Source: Lachnospiraceae bacterium (lineage in GTDB: Bacteria > Bacillota > Clostridia > Lachnospirales > Lachnospiraceae). From it: 64,000 nt of DNA. Every line of letters starts with the position of its first letter. Position 1 is the first letter of the stretch. Positions 1 through 6,996 of the stretch are shown here, piece by piece. The notes beneath the pieces are model-generated. The model did not search any database, was not told the DNA's origin, and worked only from the letters and a program-made list of their open reading frames with translations. Position numbers and translations under genes: made by a program. The stretch covers positions 62,001-126,000 of the forward strand of contig JAEEMP010000125.1 in the NCBI GenBank assembly GCA_016283275.1, read 5' to 3'.

Positions 1-655
<655 letters not shown>

Positions 656-681
656 ATGATCAAACCTCTGAAAATTCGTTA

Positions 682-716
682 CGTATCATTGTATACAAGA
701 GCCTTCCAAAAGTCAA
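682..716 (-). promoter_or_regulatory. Internal ilv promoter overlapped by a GntR/FCD-type operator half-match
   Basis: On the minus strand, TTGACT (711-716) and TACAAT (688-693) are 17 bp apart, close to the housekeeping sigma consensus. The perfect 10-bp palindrome TTGTATACAA (689-698) covers the -10 and fits the TnGTnnACnA core typical of FadR/FCD-type GntR operators. Toward lower coordinates the site extends as CGTATC-ATTGTATACAA, matching the left arm of the longer palindrome upstream of the citrate-synthase-like gene. The other arm diverges. The promoter would drive the second small subunit and ilvC. Binding is inferred from sequence only. Confidence 0.65.
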
Positions 717-757
717 TAAAAATAAGCCGCTGATGCATTTTTATGCATAATTATACA

Positions 758-1246
758 TTAATTGTCTTTATCATTGCATTTGGGAAGTGCAAGGGTGCCT
801 GTTCTGGCCACTTCCACGACCGAAATACCCGAGAGCATTGAGCGGAATACCGCGATCTTTTCCGGAGTATTGCAGATTTGTATCATTATGTGAGTCTTTG
901 ACATATCCACGATCTCGGCGGAACAGATCTCGCATATCTCAAGAATGTCCTTGCGGTTGTTCTTATTGTATTTGACCTTTATGAGCATAAGTTCCCTGGA
1001 TACGGACTGCTCTTCGTTAAAAGTCTTTACCTTTATGACATCAAGTTTCTTATTTAATTGTTTTTCTATCTGTTCAAGCGTTCTTTCATCACCGGAGCTT
1101 ACGATCGTCATATTTGATACTTCGGGATCGAAAGTCTCGCCCACAACAAGCGAATCGATATTAAAACATCTTCTTGCGAACAAACCCGATACCTTGCTCA
1201 ATACACCCGATCTGTTCTCAACCATTACCGAATATATTTTTTTCAT
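758..1246 (-). CDS. Acetolactate synthase small subunit, copy 1 (ACT-domain protein)
   Basis: A 162-residue ACT-domain protein in the IlvN/IlvH family. The N-terminal ACT domain (residues about 3-75) contains ENRSGVLSKVSGLFARRCFNI, and the C-terminal half ends in VEVARTGTLALPK, a variant of the small-subunit signature. It starts 6 bp after ilvB, so it is translated with the catalytic subunit. It differs clearly from the adjacent second small subunit (for example Cys-Phe-Asn where the other has Gly-Tyr-Asn, and a more divergent C-terminal domain), so the pair is not a recent duplication. It probably forms an alternative regulatory subunit with different amino acid sensitivity, which is inference. 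Confidence 0.9.
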   Translation of the reverse strand: MKKIYSVMVENRSGVLSKVSGLFARRCFNIDSLVVGETFDPEVSNMTIVSSGDERTLEQIEKQLNKKLDVIKVKTFNEEQSVSRELMLIKVKYNKNNRKDILEICEICSAEIVDMSKTHIMIQICNTPEKIAVFRSMLSGISVVEVARTGTLALPKCNDKDN

Positions 1247-1252
1247 ATTCCG

Positions 1253-2869
1253 TCAGCCTTTCACTATATCCATGGGATTAATGTTAACTTCCATTATTCC
1301 GGGGTTATCGGATGCAAGGAATTTATCCGTTCTTGAAAGTTCCTTGTCAAGCGTGACCTTAAAATAATCAAAGTCATAAGCCTTAGCCAGTGCCTCAAGA
1401 TCCGGATAGTCGTTTAATTCGACCACGCTGTAATTATCCTTATAGGTAAAATGCTGATACTCTCTTACCATTCCGAGATATCCGTTCTTAAAGACTATGA
1501 TCTTGACATTGGCGTTTTCCTGCTTAATGGTTGCAAGTTCGCACATGGACATCTGGAACGAACCGTCGCCGCATACGGCAATGACCTGTTTACCGGGATT
1601 CGCAAGTTTTGCGCCGAGTGCCGCGGGTATAGAATAACCCATGGTACCCATACCGCCGCTTGTTAAGAATCTTCCCTTCTTGACTACATGATATGCACAG
1701 CTCCAGATCTGATTCTGTCCGACATCCGCCACATATATGCCGTCCTCATCCATCTTATCGGAAAGATATTCGATAAATTCCTGAGGATCCACATATTTAC
1801 TGTCGGGGAATCGCTTTATGTTCAACTCTTTTTTGTATTCGTAAAGCTTGTTGAGCCATTCAGGCTCCGAAGCATTGATATCTTCCTTGTTGAGTTCTTC
1901 GAAGATTGCCTTCGCATCGCCTACGATAGGAATCGTGGGACCGATGTTCTTACCTATTTCGGCAGGATCCACATCCATATGGATCATAACCTTATGATCG
2001 GTCAAAAAATCGGGCTGGTTTACCGCTCTGTCGGCCACTCTCGCGCCCACCATCAAAAGTGTGTCGCACTCTCTTATCGCTTTATTGGCATAAGGCTTTC
2101 CGTTATTACCGACCATGCCGAAGTATAAAGGGTGCTCCGTGGGCATGGCGCCTATACCCATCATCGTGGATACGACGGGAATATTGCTCTTTTCCACAAA
2201 TTTACGAAGTTCCGATTCTGCATTTGATAAAGCCACTCCTCCGCCTACGCATATCAAAGGTCTTTTTGCTTTTTCAAGTGCGCTTACAAGTCTTTTGAGC
2301 TGCATGCCGTTACCCTTTACAGTGGGCTTATAAGTACGCATATTTACTTCTTCGGGATATTTGAAATTTTTAATGACCGCGTTCTGGATATCGATCGGAA
2401 CATCGATAAGAACAGGGCCTTTACGACCCGTCGATGCAATATGGAACGCTTCCTTCATGATGCGGGGAATATCATTTACATTTTTGATAAGATAACTGTA
2501 TTTGACAAAACTCTCCGCAGCGCCCGTTACATCGGCCTCCTGGAAAACATCGGATCCCAAAAGCGAGGAATTGACCTGGCCTGTTATACATACAAGCGGG
2601 ATACTGTCGGCAAATGCGGTTGCGATACCCGTAAGAAGGTTCGTTGCACCGGGACCGCTTGTAACAGCACATACTCCGACCGTTCCGGTAGTCCTTGCAA
2701 GACCGCTTGCCATATGAGCCGCGCTTTGCTCCGTACGCACAAGTACGGTCTTTATATCGGATGACAGAATGGAATTGTAAAAAGGACAGATTGCGACTCC
2801 GGGATAACCGAATACGTATTTCACCTTTTCTTCTTCAAGACATTTTATAATTGCGTCAGCACCATTCAT
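1253..2869 (-). CDS. ilvB: Acetolactate synthase large (catalytic) subunit
   Basis: A 538-residue thiamine diphosphate enzyme that condenses two pyruvates, or pyruvate plus 2-oxobutyrate, to the acetohydroxy acid, the first step of valine/leucine/isoleucine synthesis. The N-terminal pyrimidine domain holds the catalytic glutamate at residue 47 (VRTEQSAAHMASG). The central FAD/DHS-type domain follows, and the C-terminal ThDP domain shows GDGSFQMSMCEL followed by an Asn-Gly (near residues 428-457), the Mg-ThDP motif. The length is normal. An AAGGAG ribosome site precedes the ATG. It heads the operon ilvB, small subunit 1, small subunit 2, ilvC. Confidence 0.96.
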   Translation of the reverse strand: MNGADAIIKCLEEEKVKYVFGYPGVAICPFYNSILSSDIKTVLVRTEQSAAHMASGLARTTGTVGVCAVTSGPGATNLLTGIATAFADSIPLVCITGQVNSSLLGSDVFQEADVTGAAESFVKYSYLIKNVNDIPRIMKEAFHIASTGRKGPVLIDVPIDIQNAVIKNFKYPEEVNMRTYKPTVKGNGMQLKRLVSALEKAKRPLICVGGGVALSNAESELRKFVEKSNIPVVSTMMGIGAMPTEHPLYFGMVGNNGKPYANKAIRECDTLLMVGARVADRAVNQPDFLTDHKVMIHMDVDPAEIGKNIGPTIPIVGDAKAIFEELNKEDINASEPEWLNKLYEYKKELNIKRFPDSKYVDPQEFIEYLSDKMDEDGIYVADVGQNQIWSCAYHVVKKGRFLTSGGMGTMGYSIPAALGAKLANPGKQVIAVCGDGSFQMSMCELATIKQENANVKIIVFKNGYLGMVREYQHFTYKDNYSVVELNDYPDLEALAKAYDFDYFKVTLDKELSRTDKFLASDNPGIMEVNINPMDIVKG

Positions 2870-2930
2870 AATGTTCTCCTTATGTAAAATCGCATTTTTC
2901 GCGATAAATAAGCGATATCCGTTTCAAAAA

Positions 2931-2960
2931 ATTTTAACACAATACTTTGTTAACGTGCAA
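2931..2960 (-). promoter_or_regulatory. ilvB promoter
   Basis: Minus strand: -35 TTGCAC (2955-2960), 18 bp spacer, -10 TAAAAT (2931-2936). The leader of about 55 nt before the ilvB ATG has a small ATCGC/GCGAT stem and an AAGGAG site but no T-box motif, no leader peptide and no terminator. The promoter nearly overlaps the divergent lipoprotein promoter. Confidence 0.55.
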
Positions 2961-2978
2961 CAAAATATGGTGCTTTTA

Positions 2979-3007
2979 TTGTTTTTTTAACACATATATG
3001 GTAAATT
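2979..3007 (+). promoter_or_regulatory. Promoter of the small lipoprotein gene
   Basis: Plus strand: TTGTTT (2979-2984), 17 bp spacer, TAAATT (3002-3007), about 30 bp upstream of the TTG start. It diverges from the ilvB promoter, with the two -35 boxes less than 25 bp apart, so one bound protein could affect both. Confidence 0.5.
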
Positions 3008-3036
3008 ATCTAAAGGGTCCAAAGGAGGTATAAACC

Positions 3037-3504
3037 TTGTTCAAAAAGATATTAACCGTTATGACGGGAGTGATCCTCGCCGTTTCATTAGCCGCTTGTG
3101 CGGATTCTGCCGAAGATTATTCGGAATACAAAAAAGAGATGAGCAATTTCTTTGAAAGCGTCAACACCTTAAACGAAGAGATGAATGCTTTAAATCCCGA
3201 TGACGCCGAAGCGGTAAGTAAGCTCTTTGAGTATCTTGATCAGGTTGAAGAACAGTTTAAATATTTTTCCGAGATCGAGGTGCCTTCTCAATATAAAGTT
3301 ACCGAATCTCTTGCAGATGAGGCTTATGATTACATGAAAGAAGCCAATGAGTATTTCAGACAGTCCTTCTCGGAGAATTCTTACAACGAATATACTCTCG
3401 AAGCCGCCATGGAGTGTTACAGCAGAGCCAATAAGCGTATGCAATACGTTATTGATATCATTCACGGAAAGCTTCCCGAAGACGAAAACATTTCTTTCGA
3501 ATAA
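3037..3504 (+). CDS. Small helical lipoprotein, function unknown
   Basis: A 155-residue protein starting at TTG behind an unusually good AAAGGAGG site. Residues 1-21 are a lipoprotein signal ending in the lipobox LAAC, with Cys21 as the lipidated residue. The mature part is acidic and predicted mostly helical (SEYKKEMSNFFESVNTLNEE and similar), resembling small DUF-type clostridial lipoproteins that form helical bundles. No catalytic motif is visible. It stands alone, divergent from ilvB and convergent with icd, with its own promoter and terminator. It probably sits on the outer face of the membrane; no function is assigned. Confidence 0.8.
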   Translation: MFKKILTVMTGVILAVSLAACADSAEDYSEYKKEMSNFFESVNTLNEEMNALNPDDAEAVSKLFEYLDQVEEQFKYFSEIEVPSQYKVTESLADEAYDYMKEANEYFRQSFSENSYNEYTLEAAMECYSRANKRMQYVIDIIHGKLPEDENISFE

Positions 3505-3520
3505 TATACAGAAATTTTAT

Positions 3521-3547
3521 GGAGTGCCGGTCGGCACTCCATTTTTT
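3521..3547 (+). terminator. Intrinsic terminator of the lipoprotein gene
   Basis: A perfect 9-bp stem GGAGTGCCG/CGGCACTCC with a 2-nt loop (3521-3540) followed by ATTTTTTT. It lies between convergent genes. On the minus strand the hairpin is followed only by ATAAAATTT, so it is a weaker terminator for the icd operon. Confidence 0.85.
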
Positions 3548-3570
3548 TACGGCAAAAATATAAATCCGCT

Positions 3571-4767
3571 TTACATTCTTGATCTTATCTCTTTAAAGAA
3601 ATCCTTTGTATTTACTGTCTTTACGTTTGAAAGTGAACAGATCCTTGAAAGATCGGCTGTCATAACACCGGACTCGATAGTGCCGATAACGGCTTTCTCA
3701 AGTCTTTCTCCAAACTCGGTGAGTTCTTTTATGCCGTCGAGCTCGCCTCTTTTCTTAAGGGCTCCGCTCCATGCGAATATAGTAGCAACAGGATTTGACT
3801 TCGGTTCTTCGCCTTCAAGATATCTGTAATAGTGCTTCTGGATAGTACCGTGAGCGGCTTCGTATTCGAAAACACCCCTGGGCGATACGAGCACACTGGT
3901 CATCATTGAAAGCGAACCGAATGCGGATGATACCATATCACTCATCACATCACCGTCGTAATTCTTGCAGGCCCAGATAAATCCGCCCTTTTCCTTCATT
4001 ACTCTGGCTACGGCATCATCGATCAGTGTGTAAAAATATGTGATGCCGGCTTCTTCAAACTTTTCTTTGTATTCGTTATCGTAGATATCCTGGAAGATAT
4101 CTTTAAATGTATGATCGTATTTCTTGGATATCGTATCCTTTGTGGCAAACCAAAGATCCTGTTTTGTCTCCAATGCGTAATTAAAGCAGGCATATGCGAA
4201 ACTTGTGATCGATGCGATGGTATTATGGATACCCTGGATGATGCCGGGGCCCTTAAACTCATGAATGAGTTCTTTTGTAACGGTTCCGTCCTCAGCCGTA
4301 AACACAAGCTCGGCTTTTCCCGCACCGGGAACCTTTATCTCCGCATTCTTATAGACATCACCGTATGCATGTCTTGCAAGTGTAATGGGCTTTTCCCAGT
4401 TTCTTACACAGGGGTTGATGCCTTTGACTATAATGGGAGCTCTGAAAACAGTACCGTCGAGTTTTGCTCTTATGGTACCGTTGGGGCTCTTCCACATCTC
4501 CTTTAAGTCATATTCCTTGACTCTTGCGGCATTGGGTGTGATCGTTGCGCATTTGACCGCAACACCGTATTTGAGTGTGGCCTCGGCACTGTCTACGGTA
4601 ACCTGATCGTTTGTTTCGTTTCTGTGCTTTAAACCAAGATCGTAATATTCAGTCTTTAAATCCACATAGGGAAGAATGAGCTCGTCTTTGATCATCTGCC
4701 AGAGTATCCTGGTCATCTCATCTCCGTCCATTTCAACGATCGGAGTGGTCATTTGAATCTTACTCAT
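3571..4767 (-). CDS. icd: NADP-dependent isocitrate dehydrogenase, eukaryote-like type
   Basis: A 398-residue enzyme of the homodimeric eukaryote-like IDH subfamily. It begins with [16 protein letters not shown] and carries the substrate loop [19 protein letters not shown] near residues 95-112 and the metal-site aspartates in DDAVARVMK and NYDGDVMSD. It oxidatively decarboxylates isocitrate to 2-oxoglutarate. A GGAGG site lies 8 nt upstream, and the start overlaps the end of the GntR regulator gene by 8 bp, so it is translationally coupled. With the citrate synthase-like gene two genes upstream it forms a module for 2-oxoglutarate and hence glutamate synthesis. No aconitase gene is in the window. 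Confidence 0.95.
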   Translation of the reverse strand: MSKIQMTTPIVEMDGDEMTRILWQMIKDELILPYVDLKTEYYDLGLKHRNETNDQVTVDSAEATLKYGVAVKCATITPNAARVKEYDLKEMWKSPNGTIRAKLDGTVFRAPIIVKGINPCVRNWEKPITLARHAYGDVYKNAEIKVPGAGKAELVFTAEDGTVTKELIHEFKGPGIIQGIHNTIASITSFAYACFNYALETKQDLWFATKDTISKKYDHTFKDIFQDIYDNEYKEKFEEAGITYFYTLIDDAVARVMKEKGGFIWACKNYDGDVMSDMVSSAFGSLSMMTSVLVSPRGVFEYEAAHGTIQKHYYRYLEGEEPKSNPVATIFAWSGALKKRGELDGIKELTEFGERLEKAVIGTIESGVMTADLSRICSLSNVKTVNTKDFFKEIRSRM

Positions 4768-5449
4768 TTAAATAAGCCTCCTTTAAGCCGTTTTTAACCA
4801 TATTCTCATATGCGTTGTGAATATGGAGTGTGGCAAGTTCATCCGCTCTTTCCGGATTATTGTCTCTTATTGCTTCCATTATTGCCTGATGCTCGGAATT
4901 GGAAGCAAGCGATCTTTCAATTGTTGAAAGAGTCTTTCTTCGAACACGCTGTACATATTGATGAAAGTCCTTAAGCAAATGCTCAAGCATCTTTGAATTG
5001 CATGCCTCATACATGATCTCATGGAATCTTGAGTCAAGCTCGGACATCTGCTCAAAATGACCCTTCTCGGCATGAAACTTTGCAAGATAGATATTCTCTT
5101 CCATTTCTTCAAGCTGCTCTTTTGTAATATGCTCGCATGCCCACGATGCGCAAAGACCTTCAAGTTTTGATCTTATCATATAGATGTCTTTGACATCCTC
5201 GATCGTTATACCGGTGACATATGCGCCTTTATTGGGAATGATCTGTATAAGCCCTTCCAGTTCGAGCTGCCTGAATGCTTCTCTTACCGGTGTTCTTGAA
5301 ACGCCGAGTTCTTCGCCGATGGCTATTTCTTTAAGTTCTTCGTTTTCTTTGTATTTACCTGAAAGAATGTCCTCGCGTACCTTATTGAATACTCTTCCGC
5401 GCAAAGAATACTTATCGGTAACTTCCTGCTTTAAATCGTATCCTTGCAT
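4760..5449 (-). CDS. GntR-family regulator, FCD (FadR-C-terminal-domain) type
   Basis: A 229-residue regulator. Residues about 15-80 form the GntR winged helix ([29 protein letters not shown], with the family's VSRTPVREA recognition helix). Residues about 85-215 form the all-helical FCD ligand domain, with metal-site-like residues in [10 protein letters not shown] and [12 protein letters not shown] regulators usually bind small carboxylates. The gene is sandwiched between the citrate synthase-like gene (19 bp overlap) and icd (8 bp overlap), so it probably controls this operon in response to a citrate-cycle acid. A 24-bp palindrome over the operon promoter is the likely operator. GGAGAG lies just before the ATG. 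Confidence 0.92.
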   Translation of the reverse strand: MQGYDLKQEVTDKYSLRGRVFNKVREDILSGKYKENEELKEIAIGEELGVSRTPVREAFRQLELEGLIQIIPNKGAYVTGITIEDVKDIYMIRSKLEGLCASWACEHITKEQLEEMEENIYLAKFHAEKGHFEQMSELDSRFHEIMYEACNSKMLEHLLKDFHQYVQRVRRKTLSTIERSLASNSEHQAIMEAIRDNNPERADELATLHIHNAYENMVKNGLKEAYLNE

Positions 5450-6885
5450 AAACTCTCCAATCCAAGTTCCTTAGAAAATCTGTCGATGGCTGCGTATAAT
5501 TCATTATCTGTCATTACGGTAACACGACCGCTTGCGTATTCTTCATCAACCCAGCCTTTTATAGCCTTTACCAGGTCAGAATTCTTCTCTATCGCATTTT
5601 CACCCGTAAGTTTGAACTTTGCGTTGATCCAGTGAGCGATTCCGGCTAGACCGGATGTGTTGGATACCGCACAGATAACGGGACGATTCAAAAACTTATC
5701 GGTATCAAATATATTGTATATTTCTTCGTTCTTTAAAAGTCCGTCGGCATGGATACCCGCACGGGTCACGTTAAAGTTCTTGCCCACAAAAGGTGTTCTT
5801 TCGGGGATCTTGTAACCTATTTCCTTTTCGTAATACTCTGCAAGCTCTGTTATCACTCTTGTGTCCATGCCGTTCAGATCGCCTTTTAACTGGGCATATT
5901 CAAATACCATGGCTTCAAGAGGTGTATTGCCTGTTCTTTCACCGATACCGAAAAGCGAAGTGTTGACGGCCGAACATCCGTAAAGCCATGCGGTCGTTGA
6001 ATTGACCACGGCTTTATAAAAGTCATTGTGTCCGTGCCATTCGATAAGCTCATGCGGTACGCCGGCATGCGTATGGATAGCATAGATGATACCCTGAACG
6101 GACCTCGGTATAACGGCACCCGGGTAATTGACTCCGTAACCCATTGTGTCGCAGGCACGGATCTTGATCGGAATCTTGTACTCATCCATGAGCTTCATAA
6201 GCTCTAAGCAGAAAGGCACCACATATCCGTAAATATCGGCTCTTGTAATATCCTCAAGATGACATCTTACGGCAATACCTTCGTCAAGACAGTCGCGAAC
6301 GACCGAAAGATAATGGTCCATAGCCTGTTTTCTGGTCATCTTAAGCTTAAGGAAGATATGATAATCCGAACAGCTTACAAGTATACCCGTCTCCTTCATA
6401 CCGATCTCTTTTACGAGTTTAAAGTCATCCTTGCTTGCTCTTATCCAGCTTGTGACTTCCGGAAATTTATATCCTCTTTCCATACACTTGTATACAGCGT
6501 CACGGTCCTTCTTGGAGTATAAGAAAAATTCACTCTGCCTTATCATACCGTTAGGACCGCCGAGTTTATGAAGATAATCGTATATCGTCACGATCTGCTC
6601 CGTTGTGTAAGGAGCTCTCGACTGCTGTCCGTCACGGAAAGTGGTATCGGTGATCCAGATATCCTTGGGCATATTGTGAGGTACTATTCTGTCATTAAAG
6701 GGGATCTTCGGTATTTCCGAATAAGGAAACATATTTCGAAACACATTGGGCTTCTTGACATCATCAAGAATATACATGTGCTCTTCGATCTGTAACAGAT
6801 TGTTCTTTTCGTTCATCGAAACCGGACGGTTTGTGAACATATCCTCAGAACTCTCGGCAAATACGGCCGTTTCGTTTATATCCAT
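5431..6885 (-). CDS. HMGL-family aldol condensing enzyme, probable Re-citrate synthase
   Basis: A 484-residue DRE-TIM metallolyase-family protein. TTFRDGQQSR (residues 81-90, metal ligand Asp85) and HGHND (284-288) give the divalent-metal site, and GIGERTGN (313-320) is the homocitrate/isopropylmalate-synthase-type motif. It lacks the C-terminal LeuA allosteric domain expected of 2-isopropylmalate synthase. Neighbours are a carboxylate-type GntR regulator and icd, not leuBCD or lysine genes, which argues for acetyl-CoA plus oxaloacetate condensation to citrate. That is the reaction of the oxygen-sensitive Re-citrate synthase known from Clostridium kluyveri. Homocitrate or isopropylmalate synthesis remains possible. 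It is the first gene of the operon, under an operator-bearing promoter. Confidence 0.75.
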   Translation of the reverse strand: MDINETAVFAESSEDMFTNRPVSMNEKNNLLQIEEHMYILDDVKKPNVFRNMFPYSEIPKIPFNDRIVPHNMPKDIWITDTTFRDGQQSRAPYTTEQIVTIYDYLHKLGGPNGMIRQSEFFLYSKKDRDAVYKCMERGYKFPEVTSWIRASKDDFKLVKEIGMKETGILVSCSDYHIFLKLKMTRKQAMDHYLSVVRDCLDEGIAVRCHLEDITRADIYGYVVPFCLELMKLMDEYKIPIKIRACDTMGYGVNYPGAVIPRSVQGIIYAIHTHAGVPHELIEWHGHNDFYKAVVNSTTAWLYGCSAVNTSLFGIGERTGNTPLEAMVFEYAQLKGDLNGMDTRVITELAEYYEKEIGYKIPERTPFVGKNFNVTRAGIHADGLLKNEEIYNIFDTDKFLNRPVICAVSNTSGLAGIAHWINAKFKLTGENAIEKNSDLVKAIKGWVDEEYASGRVTVMTDNELYAAIDRFSKELGLESLCKDTI

Positions 6886-6923
6886 AATTGTATCCCTCTC
6901 TCTACTTTGCGGATTGTTCTTTT

Positions 6924-6958
6924 CGTATGATTGTATACAATTATACGATATAAGTCAA
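6924..6958 (-). promoter_or_regulatory. Promoter and 24-bp palindromic operator of the citrate-module operon
   Basis: Minus strand: TTGACT (6953-6958), 17 bp, TACAAT (6930-6935). A near-perfect 24-bp inverted repeat (6924-6947, 22 of 24 positions symmetric) is centred on TTGTATACAA (6931-6940) and covers the -10. Its outer arms are CGTAT and ATACG. The core matches the TnGTnnACnA pattern of FadR/FCD-type GntR sites, and the cognate regulator is the second gene of the operon, so autoregulation is the simple reading. Confidence 0.75.
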
Positions 6959-6988
6959 GCCTTAAAACCAGAAGGTCTTAAGGCTTGA
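6955..6988. repeat. 11-bp inverted repeat downstream of the surface operon
   Basis: TCAAGCCTTAA and TTAAGGCTTGA form an 11-bp perfect stem with a 12-nt loop, 9 bp after the stop of the LRR protein gene. On the minus strand it is followed by CTTATAT rather than a T-run, so it is at best a weak terminator of the sortase/LRR operon. One arm also contains the -35 box of the citrate-module promoter. Confidence 0.5.
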
Positions 6989-6996
6989 AATAAAGA

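Noticed and set aside
6488-6497. Third TTGTATACAG site resembling the GntR operator
   Set aside because: It lies inside the coding region of the citrate synthase-like gene, lacks a promoter and has an imperfect core.
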